A DNA stretch of 64,000 nucleotides, taken from Saprospiraceae bacterium (GTDB lineage Bacteria; Bacteroidota; Bacteroidia; Chitinophagales; Saprospiraceae). The notes below the pieces were generated by a model. That model was given only the letters and a program-made list of their open reading frames with translations. It did not search any database and had not been told where the DNA came from. How positions within the stretch are numbered: position 1 is the first letter of the stretch; the number at the start of each line of letters is the position of its first letter. The translations under genes were made by a program, and so were the position numbers. The stretch lies in NCBI GenBank assembly GCA_016714985.1, contig JADKBS010000006.1, positions 186,001 to 250,000 of the forward strand, written 5' to 3'. Of this stretch, positions 28,759-37,546 are shown piece after piece.

Positions 28759-29901
28759 CTAGGATTTGAGGAGATCCCTAGCAATGACTACTTTCTGGAT
28801 TTCGCTGGTGCCCTCTCCAATCGTGCAAAGCTTGGCGTCGCGGTAGAATTTTTCCACAGGAAAATCTTTGGTATAACCATACCCTCCGAAAATCTGGACA
28901 GCTTCATTGGCGACTTGCACGGAAATCTCAGAGGCATAGTATTTCGCCATGGCTGCTTGTTTTGTACATTTTTTACCAGCTTCTTTTAAATGTGCAGCTT
29001 GCCTTGTAAGCAGTTCGGCAGCTTCTATCTTGGTTGCCATGTCGGCAAGTTTGAAGCTGATTCCTTGGAATTCAGCGATTGGTTTCCCGAATTGTTCCCG
29101 CTCTTTGGCATATTTTACAGCTGCTTCGTATGCTCCCTTTGCAATGGCAATTGACAAAGCTGCAATGGAAATCCGCCCCCCGTCCAAAATCTTCAAAGAC
29201 TGGACGAAACCATCACCAACCTTGCTAAGCACTTGGCTTTTGTGTACCCGGCAATTGTCGAACACCATTTCGGCTGTTTCGCTTGCCCTCATCCCGAGTT
29301 TGTTTTCTTTTTTGCCCCCAGAAAAGCCCGGTGTGCCTCGTTCAACGACGAATGCAGTCATGCCGTGGCTGTCCAGTAGCTCCCCAGTCCTAGCGATAAC
29401 AACCGCCACATGGCCTGATTTGCCGTGCGTGATGAAGTTTTTTGTGCCGTTAAGTACAAAATAGTCACCATCCTCTGTGGCAACACATTTCATCCTTCCT
29501 GCATCACTTCCAGTATTGGGTTCGGTAAGGCCCCAAGCACCAATCCATTTGCCAGTGGCAAGTAATGGAAGGTATTTTTGCTTTTGTTCCTCATTACCAA
29601 ATGAAAAAATATGGTTGGTGCAAAGGGAATTGTGGGCAGCCACGGAAAGACCAATTGAGCCGCACACCTTGCCAATTTCTGAGAGGACAGTAATGTATTC
29701 TTGATAGCCAAGTCCAGAACCGCCGTATTGTTCAGGAACCAATATCCCCAAGAAGCCGTACTCGCCCATCCAGTGAAACATGTCCATTGGGAAATACTGT
29801 GCCTCATCCCACTCCATTACATAGGGACGTATATGAGACTCTGTAAAATCTCTCGCACTCTGTTCAATCAACGCTAAGTTTTCTTGTCTTTCGTTTGTCA
29901 T
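28759..29901 (-). CDS. Acyl-CoA dehydrogenase
   Basis: An FAD-dependent alpha,beta-dehydrogenase of acyl-CoA, feeding electrons to ETF; beta-oxidation or amino-acid degradation. 380 residues, normal length. Seen are GLTEPNTGSDAG (FAD/substrate signature 1), the REQFGKPIAEFQ helix, IFGGYGYTKDFPVEK, and the catalytic Glu in CTIGEGTSEIQ at the C-terminal end, the position used by short-chain and glutaryl-type enzymes. Chain-length preference cannot be told. It is transcribed alone and ends in a bidirectional terminator. Confidence 0.92.
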   Translation of the reverse strand: MTNERQENLALIEQSARDFTESHIRPYVMEWDEAQYFPMDMFHWMGEYGFLGILVPEQYGGSGLGYQEYITVLSEIGKVCGSIGLSVAAHNSLCTNHIFSFGNEEQKQKYLPLLATGKWIGAWGLTEPNTGSDAGRMKCVATEDGDYFVLNGTKNFITHGKSGHVAVVIARTGELLDSHGMTAFVVERGTPGFSGGKKENKLGMRASETAEMVFDNCRVHKSQVLSKVGDGFVQSLKILDGGRISIAALSIAIAKGAYEAAVKYAKEREQFGKPIAEFQGISFKLADMATKIEAAELLTRQAAHLKEAGKKCTKQAAMAKYYASEISVQVANEAVQIFGGYGYTKDFPVEKFYRDAKLCTIGEGTSEIQKVVIARDLLKS

Positions 29902-29993
29902 GCTGTGGTTTTATTTTGAATTAGGTATTTGTTGAGTCGGAAGCGTTCTAAAAAATGTTAACGGACTATGGCGATTTTGGTTTTCAAGAAGTT

Positions 29994-31100
29994 TCAGTTT
30001 TTAGAAAACCCAAAAGCCTGCTGTATTTTATCATGGATTTCCGTGTTTTCATAAATCCCACGGAACAATTCCGCTTTTGGGCCAAATGCAAAGACCGGTA
30101 CCATGGTGCCTGTGTGCCCATTGGTTGTGAATTTCGGTACCAAAAGGTTTGAAGAACCTTTGTTGAGACCCAATCCACCTGTTTCGTGGTCGGCAGTGAC
30201 AATAATTAAGGTGTTGCCATCTTTGCGTGCAAACTCAAGCAGCTTTTGGAGCGTCAAATCGAATTCTTCCATCTCGGAATAAAGAGCCTCCGTTTTGTTC
30301 GAATGGCAAGCCCAATCTATTTGTGAACCTTCTACCATCAGGAAAAAGCCATTGGGGCTTCTGTGATTTAAGAAATTGGCGGCCAAATTAGCTGCCAGTG
30401 GTAAAAAATCACGTCCTGCCGTTGCCGATAATGGCTCCTTGTCAGCTGTAAAATAACCAAACCGCTTTAATGTATCTGGCTTAATAGTGGCAAGGTCGTT
30501 GTTGAAATAGTCAAAAATCTCAAAGCCTTTGCCTTTTAGTTCTTCTGTCAAGTTTCTCTCGTCCTTTTCCCTCCTTTCGAAATGCTGTTTGCCGCCCCCT
30601 ATGAAAAGGTCAATGCCAGAATCTAAGAGATCGAGTGTGATGTCTTCATAAAGATTTCTGGCTGGCTGATGGGCGATGAATGAGGCTGGGGTAGCATGTT
30701 GTATCGAAGATGTCACCACCATGCCCGTCGCCAGGCCATTCCGTTCGGCTTCTTCGAGTATGCTCTCACATTTGTTCCCGTTTGGGTCAAGCCCTATGAA
30801 ATTGTTCTTTGTTTTACATCCGCATGCAATGGCCGTTCCAGCTGCAGCAGAGTCAGTTATCAAGTTGTTGGCTGAATAGGTTTTTTGAAATCCGATGATT
30901 GGAAACGCTTCCAAGCTATATTTTCGCCCCATATTATAGAAGGCAGCTGAGATTTGTGATAGACCCATGCCGTCGCCGATTACGAGAATTATATTCTTGG
31001 GAGAATTGCCGTTGCTTTCAGCGCACCGCACATGCTCGGCTTCCTGTTTGTTGAAGCCTTGAAAAAGAAGGGATATAGGGATCAGATAAAGGATTTTCAC
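29994..31100 (-). CDS. Alkaline phosphatase (PhoA family)
   Basis: A periplasmic metal-dependent phosphomonoesterase. 368 residues, starting at GTG (31098-31100) with a signal-like N-terminus (ILYLIPISLLFQGF). Metal and catalytic motifs are visible: VIGDGMG, the phosphoserine loop LITDSAAAGTA, HATPASF, VEGSQIDWACH, TADHETGG and NGHTGTMVPVF. Length and motif order fit the family. A -7 element TACCTTTG at 31263-31270 gives a leader of about 150 bases. No Pho-box can be recognised by eye. Confidence 0.92.
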   Translation of the reverse strand: MKILYLIPISLLFQGFNKQEAEHVRCAESNGNSPKNIILVIGDGMGLSQISAAFYNMGRKYSLEAFPIIGFQKTYSANNLITDSAAAGTAIACGCKTKNNFIGLDPNGNKCESILEEAERNGLATGMVVTSSIQHATPASFIAHQPARNLYEDITLDLLDSGIDLFIGGGKQHFERREKDERNLTEELKGKGFEIFDYFNNDLATIKPDTLKRFGYFTADKEPLSATAGRDFLPLAANLAANFLNHRSPNGFFLMVEGSQIDWACHSNKTEALYSEMEEFDLTLQKLLEFARKDGNTLIIVTADHETGGLGLNKGSSNLLVPKFTTNGHTGTMVPVFAFGPKAELFRGIYENTEIHDKIQQAFGFSKN

Positions 31101-31262
31101 TTTCCAAGATTGGTCAATGCGCCGTGAAATTGGTGTTTGATATTCCCATGATGAATAAGGCTTTTCTTTGATACTGAAATTCCTAGGTCAGTTGGAAATA
31201 GACAATTTTCAAGAACTAGGACATTTGCCGATTTCGACAAACAACCAATTCAAAATGGTGAG

Positions 31263-31270
31263 CAAAGGTA
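31263..31270 (-). promoter_or_regulatory. Probable -7 element for the alkaline phosphatase gene
   Basis: TACCTTTG on the minus strand, about 165 bases upstream of the start codon. No clear -33 TTTG is seen. Confidence 0.45.
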
Positions 31271-31453
31271 GGGCTTGCATTGAATATTTTTCCTTGCATG
31301 TTTAGCAAGAAATTTTTTGGTGACGTAAAAAAGGTTGTTGATTTTAATTTGTTGTAAATCAATAAGTTGAAAAATTAAAAAATTCACCTTTTATAAAAAA
31401 GAACTATTTTACAACAATTGTAGCTACATATTTTAAAAAAAAATCGAAAAAAG

Positions 31454-31606
31454 TTTGGAGCCATGAAGAAAAACTTCTTTTCTTTGCATCGTTGATTTAA
31501 TCAATCATGATTGCTGAAGGGCAATCCAAACTTAGAAAAGTAAAAATTTACTAAAGATATACGAAGCAATTTTTTGCTTTAAAGATTTGGTTTTTTGGGG
31601 TTAAAT
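31454..31606 (+). promoter_or_regulatory. Promoter and leader region of the heptose kinase gene
   Basis: TTTG (31454-31457), 21 bases, TTTCTTTG (31479-31486) is a weaker version of the Bacteroidetes promoter. The expected leader contains two small hairpins, ATTGC/GCAAT and AAGCAA-TTTT-TTGCTT, before a terminator at 31607. The stretch 31271-31453 is AT-rich and shows nothing else. Confidence 0.4.
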
Positions 31607-31640
31607 AAGCTGGCTTCCTTCATTGGAAGTCGGCTTTTTT
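31607..31640 (+). terminator. Intrinsic terminator 19 bases before the heptose kinase start codon
   Basis: AAGCTGGCTTCC / GGAAGTCGGCTT (12 pairs including G-T) with a six-base loop, followed by TTTTGTTTTTT. There is no gene between it and the upstream promoter, so it either attenuates the kinase gene or ends a short leader RNA. Confidence 0.65.
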
Positions 31641-31658
31641 GTTTTTTAAAGATAACCA

Positions 31659-32663
31659 ATGTCTCCCTTCCTGTCTTCCATTGATGAAATATTCCAATCA
31701 TTTTCCCATCAAACCATTTTGGTCATTGGTGATTTGATGCTTGACCGCTATGTTGTTGGAAAGGTCAGCCGCATATCGCCAGAGGCCCCTGTGCCCGTAT
31801 TGGAGTATGAACAAGAAACCGCTAGCTTAGGAGGAGCGGCAAACGTAGCGATCAACCTCAAGGCACTTGGGGCCAATGTTGTCACGATAGGCGTTGTTGG
31901 CCCAGATGATGCTGGGATGATGCTGGTTGAAAAATTGAGACAAGAAGGGCTCCCAACAGCGGGTATAGTCAAAAGCAAAGACAGAATGACCACCGAAAAG
32001 ACCAGAGTCATGGCAGGTGGCCAGCAACTGCTCCGATTGGACAAAGAAGTGACCAGCCAACTCAACAAGCAAGATCAAGTTCAAATAGTGGCTAGGACAA
32101 TTGAATATTTGCAAAAGGGGAAAATTACCGGCCTAGTTTTTCAGGATTACAATAAGGGGGTGTTAAACGAGGAAGTGATCAGCAGCATTCTTGCTGAAGC
32201 CAAAAAATTGGGCGTCCCAGTTACTGTTGATCCAAAGCACAATTTTTTTTGGTCTTACCAAGGGGTTGACATTTTTAAGCCGAACCTAAAAGAGGTCGTA
32301 CAAATACTTGGGTACGATGTGCCCCCTGAAATGGAGGCACTTAGCCAAGCCTCCAGTATTATCAGGCAAAGGATTCGCTGTAAAGCCATTTTGATTACAC
32401 TATCGGAGCGAGGCATTTTCTATGACGATGGCTCGAATCAGGAAATCGTTACGACAAAAGCTCGCTTACTGGCAGACCCCTGTGGGGCAGGAGATACCGT
32501 AATTAGTATGGCCACCTTGGCATTGACTGCTCACCTTTCTATCCGCATGATTGCCCAGATGGCCAATTTGGCAGGTGGACAAGTAGTAGAGAAAAGTGGC
32601 GTGGTGGCCGTAAACCGTGAACAGCTTTTGCAAGAAGCATTGCAACACAAAATCCTTGGTTGA
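31659..32663 (+). CDS. D-glycero-beta-D-manno-heptose-7-phosphate kinase (HldE/RfaE kinase domain)
   Basis: A PfkB-family sugar kinase that makes heptose-1,7-bisphosphate for ADP-heptose synthesis. 334 residues covering only the kinase half of HldE (RfaE domain I); no nucleotidyltransferase domain follows. Seen are VIGDLMLDRYVVGKVSRISPE, GGAANVAINLKALGA and the catalytic CGAGDTVIS near the C-terminus. The final ~20 residues are mildly hydrophilic. The partner nucleotidyltransferase is not in the window. Confidence 0.88.
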   Translation: MSPFLSSIDEIFQSFSHQTILVIGDLMLDRYVVGKVSRISPEAPVPVLEYEQETASLGGAANVAINLKALGANVVTIGVVGPDDAGMMLVEKLRQEGLPTAGIVKSKDRMTTEKTRVMAGGQQLLRLDKEVTSQLNKQDQVQIVARTIEYLQKGKITGLVFQDYNKGVLNEEVISSILAEAKKLGVPVTVDPKHNFFWSYQGVDIFKPNLKEVVQILGYDVPPEMEALSQASSIIRQRIRCKAILITLSERGIFYDDGSNQEIVTTKARLLADPCGAGDTVISMATLALTAHLSIRMIAQMANLAGGQVVEKSGVVAVNREQLLQEALQHKILG

Positions 32664-32664
32664 T

Positions 32665-32695
32665 TTTGTGCATTAAAGGGGAGGTAATACCTTTG
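32665..32695 (+). promoter_or_regulatory. Consensus promoter for the SAM riboswitch transcript
   Basis: TTTG (32665-32668), exactly 19 bases, TACCTTTG (32688-32695), starting right after the heptose kinase stop codon. The expected start of transcription is about 20 bases before the riboswitch. Confidence 0.75.
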
Positions 32696-32719
32696 CCACA
32701 AGTTCATTGAGCCGCAACA

Positions 32720-32837
32720 CTTATCAAGAAAGGCTGAGGGAATGGCCCTACGACGCCTTGACAACCTGTCGAATGCTGAAAATGCAGCGATAAGGTGTCA
32801 ATTCCAACCCTGAACCGAATGGTTCGGGATAGATAAG
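32720..32837 (+). promoter_or_regulatory. SAM-I (S-box) riboswitch
   Basis: P1 is CTTATC (32720) with GATAAG (32832-32837). Inside lie the S-box core AAGAAAGGCTGAGGGAATGGCCC, the ACGCCTTGACAACC junction, a P3 arm, GGTGTCAATTCC, and a P4 hairpin CTGAACCGAATGGTTCGGG. This order and these conserved segments match the SAM-I class. It binds S-adenosylmethionine and, with the terminator at 32881, should switch the downstream homoserine dehydrogenase gene off when SAM is plentiful. Confidence 0.92.
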
Positions 32838-32880
32838 TCGCTGTGAGTTGTTCAAATATTGGAAGCATTTTCCACCCTTG

Positions 32881-32917
32881 AAAGCTCATCTGGCGACTTG
32901 CCAGATGAGCTTTTTCA
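32881..32917 (+). terminator. Expression-platform terminator of the SAM riboswitch
   Basis: A perfect 14-bp stem AAAGCTCATCTGGC / GCCAGATGAGCTTT with loop GACTT, continuing into TTTTCATTTT. It lies 44 bases after P1. Confidence 0.88.
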
Positions 32918-33213
32918 TTTTGGCAAGCGAATCTCCCTCGTTTTTTTTGATAATTGGTAACTTTTAAGATGCAGGGTGCTTTTGGGGAGATAATTGAAAA
33001 TTCCACCTAAAAATACCCCAATACCCTTCAAGTGAAGTTGAATAAATAAGTTAGATCAATCAGGTTTGCAAATGCTTGTAAATCAATGTCTTGCAGATAA
33101 AATTCCCGACAACCAGGGACAATCTGTTCATTATTCATCATTAACTAAGAAGTTACCGACTACAAACACTGGGAAGCTGAAGTTGCTGTAGCTTTCCTCA
33201 TTCCAACTGAATT
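32918..33213 (+). other. Long untranslated gap between the riboswitch terminator and the homoserine dehydrogenase gene
   Basis: About 300 bases with no open frame I can support. Just before the start codon GGGAAGCT and AGCTTTCC can pair into a hairpin. No second promoter matching the consensus is visible, so expression presumably depends on read-through. Confidence 0.5.
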
Positions 33214-34428
33214 ATGTCGAATCAAAAGAAAATGAACATCGGGCTGTTTGGCTACGGTGTAGTAGTGAGCGCCGTCTATGAAGTCTTGAATCACACTCCC
33301 TCCTTGATGGCATCCATTGCAAAAATTTGCATAAAAAACCCAAACAAGCCACGGAATATTGGGTCTGAGGTATTTACTGCCAACAGAAGGGAACTGCTCG
33401 ATGACCCAGCAATAAATGTCATTGTAGAAATGACGGATGACGCGGTGGCTGCATTTGAAATTGTAAAAGAGAGCCTACAAAACGGAAAGGCGGTAGTGAC
33501 GGCCAACAAGAAGATGGTAGCTAATCATTTGCCGGAGCTGATTTCTTTGCAAAGCCTTCACAATACGCCATTGCTCTATGAATCGGCTTGCTGTGCAAGT
33601 ATCCCGGTTATCCGGAACCTTGAAGAGTACTATGACAATGACTTGCTTCATGGCGTTGAAGGCATCATAAATGGCAGCACGAACTATATTCTGTCAAAGA
33701 TTTTCAACGAAAACCTGTCTTACCCAGAAGCACTGAAGCAGGCCCAAGAACTGGGTTTTGCCGAAAGTGACCCATCCCTCGATGTAGAAGGCCATGATGC
33801 GCTCAACAAGCTATGCCTTTTACTGGCACATGCCTACGGGGTCATAGCTCACCCATCTACCTTGGTTTGTCACGGAATCCATAGGCTGAACGCCATTGAC
33901 AGGGAGGTGGCTTCGGCCCAGGGTGCACAAATCAAATTAGTCGCAAGGGCCGTAAAACAACCGAATGGCGAGGTAGCGGCTTTTGTGCTGCCGCAATTTG
34001 TGAAACCGCCGCATTTGCTCCATACGGTCAGGAATGAATACAACGGGGTAGTGCTAACCAGTGCACTGGCTGATGAACAGTTTTTTTATGGAAAGGGTGC
34101 TGGTGGATTCCCTACGGCTTCCGCCATCCTTGCCGACCTGTCAGCCTTGCGCTATGATTATAAATATGAATACAAGAAGCTATTTTTACAGGAGCCATCT
34201 GTTCTAGCAACAGACGTAAAACTAAACGCTTATGTTAGTTTTCAAGATTGGCAAATGCTGCCGATCGACGCTTTTGAAGAAATACACGAGTACTATTCCG
34301 GAAAGTCGTTCCATTACCGCAAAGGCGTAGTTTCCTTGAAAAAGCTAAAGGCAAGTGATTGGTGGAAGCAACCAGGGGTGTCGTTGATACTTCAAGATGA
34401 GGCGATTCTTAAAGAACAAAGGAAGTAA
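33214..34428 (+). CDS. hom: Homoserine dehydrogenase
   Basis: Reduces aspartate-semialdehyde to homoserine for methionine and threonine synthesis. 404 residues, with the NAD-binding N-terminus, the catalytic domain (GIINGSTNYILSKI, AESDPSLDVEGHDALNKLCLL) and a C-terminal regulatory-like segment, without a fused aspartokinase. The Rossmann turn reads GYGVVV where GxGxxG is normal, so the third Gly is replaced. It is controlled by the SAM-I riboswitch upstream, which ties it to methionine synthesis. Confidence 0.92.
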   Translation: MSNQKKMNIGLFGYGVVVSAVYEVLNHTPSLMASIAKICIKNPNKPRNIGSEVFTANRRELLDDPAINVIVEMTDDAVAAFEIVKESLQNGKAVVTANKKMVANHLPELISLQSLHNTPLLYESACCASIPVIRNLEEYYDNDLLHGVEGIINGSTNYILSKIFNENLSYPEALKQAQELGFAESDPSLDVEGHDALNKLCLLLAHAYGVIAHPSTLVCHGIHRLNAIDREVASAQGAQIKLVARAVKQPNGEVAAFVLPQFVKPPHLLHTVRNEYNGVVLTSALADEQFFYGKGAGGFPTASAILADLSALRYDYKYEYKKLFLQEPSVLATDVKLNAYVSFQDWQMLPIDAFEEIHEYYSGKSFHYRKGVVSLKKLKASDWWKQPGVSLILQDEAILKEQRK

Positions 34429-34467
34429 GGCGTAAAGGGATACTTTTTTTACCAACACAAAAAAAGC

Positions 34468-34500
34468 GCCCCAACTGGTTTGCTTCAGTCGGGGCATTTT
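34468..34500. terminator. Bidirectional terminator between convergent genes
   Basis: GCCCC-AACTG ... CAGT-CGGGGC with a T-run on the plus side and AAAAAAAG (T-run on minus) on the other. Confidence 0.8.
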
Positions 34501-34515
34501 TGCCTTTGATGAGAA

Positions 34516-35709
34516 TTACCTTATCACTCTGCTTCTGGCAATTTTATCCTTAACGATAGGCTTAAGCAAATCTGCTGCCTGTAGCACCAATGCCTCACTT
34601 GAAGGGAAAGGCCGAGGTTGATTGCCTATTTTCTTTTTTGAGTCCTCTGTCAAAGCTCGCTTGTCGCCATCAAATTTGGCAGCATAGTTTTCAAAAATGG
34701 CGTCAACAGCAAGTGGCTCAGTGTGGATGATTTCCCGGTCTGTGTTATCAAAAAACTCCAATTTTCCACCTACATGTGCGGCCTTGTGCTGGTAGGATTC
34801 GAACACCCTTGCCTTTATCAATACTTTTTTGGGAATCTTGATGTCGTTGCCAGCAGTGTCCTTCATCACGTTACCTTTTGCGTCCAGCACGTATTCCCAA
34901 CCTTCCTCAATGGTCTTGTCATCAATATACTCTCGCTCCTTGACCAAGTCCGGCGATACCTCAATCTGGGTTAACCGCATTACCACCGTATAGTCATAAT
35001 TGCGTGCCGCATCAGGATTGAGGTGGACTTGACGCCAATCTGAGTCCAAGTCCCTTACACTGATACGCTTGATTTCACGTTCGAAGTCCTTGGGCAAAAT
35101 AGTCCGGCTATCGTTCTCCATCTTGAAAAGGACATAGTTGGTACCTAGTTCCCTGGCCCGTAACATCAGTTTCTCCTCGTCCTTGTAAGATTTGTAGTAG
35201 CGTTGTATATCCTCGAAGTTTTCGTAGGCTTTTCTTGCGGCTTGTTTGTCGCCACGCTCAGCTTCTGACATGTATCGCTTGCCTTCGGAGTAATAATAGT
35301 CGGCAGCTTTCTTTTTTGAATCCAGTTCAAGTTCTTCCACCTTGACAAATTTGAAATCCGCCTTGTAACCGTCACTTGCATAAAGTGGAAGCAGTGGCTC
35401 AATCATTTCTTGTCTCAGCTTGATACGGCGATGGATTCGGTTGATTTCCACCCAGTTTTCAGTTCTCCCTTCCTTTTCCAGCACTTTAATCTCCCGCATG
35501 TCTTGGGTAGTGACTCTCGAAAATGCGTCTTCCAAAGCCTTCACATGCTTTACTTTTTTCTTCTTCTTGCCCGACAACTTCTTGATGCTCGCTGAAATGG
35601 CTCCTTCATAGTTGCCTCGTTCCAACAATTTTTCGGGTCTGGTACAACTGCCAAGCACTAGCAAGGCAACGAGTAAAAACAGGACGGGTTTTAATGATGG
35701 TGCTAACAT
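34516..35709 (-). CDS. Lipoprotein of unknown function, Bacteroidetes-specific
   Basis: 397 residues; signal peptide with lipobox LVLGSC. The mature part begins with a TPR-like stretch (LLERGNYEGAISASIKKL, then KKAADYYYSEGKRYMSEAERGD) rich in Lys/Glu, followed by a mainly beta region with YDYTVVMRLTQIEV. The start resembles lipoproteins with tandem helical hairpins that act as scaffolds in the periplasm. I do not recognise a named family and assign no function. Confidence 0.78.
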   Translation of the reverse strand: MLAPSLKPVLFLLVALLVLGSCTRPEKLLERGNYEGAISASIKKLSGKKKKKVKHVKALEDAFSRVTTQDMREIKVLEKEGRTENWVEINRIHRRIKLRQEMIEPLLPLYASDGYKADFKFVKVEELELDSKKKAADYYYSEGKRYMSEAERGDKQAARKAYENFEDIQRYYKSYKDEEKLMLRARELGTNYVLFKMENDSRTILPKDFEREIKRISVRDLDSDWRQVHLNPDAARNYDYTVVMRLTQIEVSPDLVKEREYIDDKTIEEGWEYVLDAKGNVMKDTAGNDIKIPKKVLIKARVFESYQHKAAHVGGKLEFFDNTDREIIHTEPLAVDAIFENYAAKFDGDKRALTEDSKKKIGNQPRPFPSSEALVLQAADLLKPIVKDKIARSRVIR

Positions 35710-35902
35710 GGCTTAAGTCGTTTTGATGAGCTAATTAGGTTTCTACAAGCAATGTAAATTGGTTAGGCACCCATCCCTTCTAAGGAATGGTTAATTTCCT
35801 GTCCTTTGTTGTTAAGAATGTGGTCAAAAACAGGGAAACTGTTAAATGGAGTTATTCTTGCCAATTTTTGTAACAAAAACAGGGTGGCCTTTGTCAAAAT
35901 GC

Positions 35903-37150
35903 TTAGCTTTTTTCCTCCCAAACCAAGGCTATATGGACAATGCTACGAACCGCCGCCTCCATGTCTTGTGCCGAAACCCACTCATGTTTTGAGTGGAAAG
36001 CATGTTCCCCTGCAAAAATATTGGGACAAGGCAATCCCAGGTAAGACAATCTTGATCCGTCGGTACCGCCTCGAATTGAAGAAGGTATCGGCTTCAAGCC
36101 TGCCCTTCTAATGCCTTCAATGGCATTGGCCATAATGGCAGGTTCCTGGTCAAGAATCTTCTTCATGTTGCGGTATTGTTCCGTTACCTTGAATTCGGCG
36201 GAGGAGTTGGGGTATTTTTTCAACACTTTTTCCATGGTTTTGCGAAGCACGTCAGCATGTTCTTTCAATTTGCCGTCCTCAAAATCACGGATGATAAAAC
36301 GGATGGTCGCTTTTTCGGCCATACCCTCCATCACCACTGGATGAACAAAACCGCTTCGCCCATCAGTTGTCTCTGGCGAAAGCTTGTCTTTGGGCAATGA
36401 AGCCACAATTTCACTGGCAATCTTTATGGCATTTTCCATTTTGCCTTTTGCATAGCCAGGGTGGGCGCTGACGCCGTTAATGGTAATCAGCACGCCATCA
36501 GCTGAAAAGGTCTCGTCTTCAAGGCTGCCAGCTTTCTCGCCGTCCACGGTATAGGCAAATTTGGCCCCCAATTTTTTCAGGTTCACCTTGTCAACTCCAC
36601 GGCCTATTTCCTCGTCAGGGGTAAAGAGGATTTTGATTTCACCATGCTTCAAACTTGGGTTAGCCATCAAAAAATTGGCCGCATCCATGATTTCGGCAAG
36701 GCCTGCCTTGTTGTCGGCACCCAATAGGGTAGTGCCGCTTGCGGTGATGACGTCATTGCCAAGCTGGTCAGCGAGGTTGGGGTGGTCCTTTAGCCGTATT
36801 ACTTGGCTTGTATCATCTGGCAATACCAAGTCCTGGCCTTGGTAGTTTTTGTGCACAATAGGTCTAACGTTTTCACCACTACAGTCAGGCGAAGTGTCCA
36901 TGTGAGAACAAAAACATATCACCGGCACTAGCTTTTTGGTTGTAGATGGGATTGTGCCATAGACATAACCATACTTGTCGAGTTTGACATCCTGCACGCC
37001 CATTGCCTTTAGTTCTTTAACCAGCAGCTTGCCAAGGTTTTTTTGCTTTTCGGTGGAGGGGATTGTTTTGGAAGCTGGGTCAGATTGAGTGTCAATTTTT
37101 ACATACCGCAGAAAGCGGTCAAGGACGGTGTGCTCAATTTTAAGTGACAT
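35903..37150 (-). CDS. pepT: Peptidase T (tripeptide aminopeptidase)
   Basis: An M20 family zinc peptidase that removes the N-terminal residue of tripeptides in the cytoplasm. 415 residues. Metal and catalytic residues are visible in CSHMDTSPDCSG, LLGADNKAGLAEIM and FTPDEEIGRGVD; the dimerisation lid has GVSAHPGYAKGK; near the end are SSIRGGTDGSRLSYLGLPCPNI and the last ligand in HSKHEW. Length and motifs match PepT. It is transcribed as a single gene; the intergenic 37151-37318 shows no clear promoter on the minus strand apart from a near match. Confidence 0.94.
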   Translation of the reverse strand: MSLKIEHTVLDRFLRYVKIDTQSDPASKTIPSTEKQKNLGKLLVKELKAMGVQDVKLDKYGYVYGTIPSTTKKLVPVICFCSHMDTSPDCSGENVRPIVHKNYQGQDLVLPDDTSQVIRLKDHPNLADQLGNDVITASGTTLLGADNKAGLAEIMDAANFLMANPSLKHGEIKILFTPDEEIGRGVDKVNLKKLGAKFAYTVDGEKAGSLEDETFSADGVLITINGVSAHPGYAKGKMENAIKIASEIVASLPKDKLSPETTDGRSGFVHPVVMEGMAEKATIRFIIRDFEDGKLKEHADVLRKTMEKVLKKYPNSSAEFKVTEQYRNMKKILDQEPAIMANAIEGIRRAGLKPIPSSIRGGTDGSRLSYLGLPCPNIFAGEHAFHSKHEWVSAQDMEAAVRSIVHIALVWEEKS

Positions 37151-37318
37151 ATTTGATGATATTGATGATCAGGAAAAGGAATTGAGGAAAAACGCTGCAA
37201 ATTAAGGACTTGTAAGGGGATTCTTTTGCTGACATTTTACATCTAAGCAGATGATCGTGGTCTGGGCATTGATTTTTTTTCGTTAACAAAATTTTAATCA
37301 AGTAACAAGCATCATTCT

Positions 37319-37326
37319 TACCTTTG
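37319..37326 (+). promoter_or_regulatory. Probable -7 element and long leader of the following lipoprotein gene
   Basis: TACCTTTG with C following. The expected leader is about 210 bases, AT-rich, and includes CTTGTAGAA (around 37438) and its complement TTCTACAAG (around 37502), a long-range pairing just before the gene. Confidence 0.5.
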
Positions 37327-37546
37327 CGAACGTTTTTCCGACGAAAATTTAGGATGCTACAAAATTTTCGCAAAAAAAAGTGAACAAAACATGATTGTGA
37401 CCTCTTTTATGGTTGCAAGTCTTAGACAAAAATACAGCTTGTAGAAATTAAGGAATTTGACAAAAGGAAATCACTCAAAAAAACCAAGCGTCAAAAAAAG
37501 ATTCTACAAGCCTTAAACCATTATCACTTAACTAATTAATTTCGAC

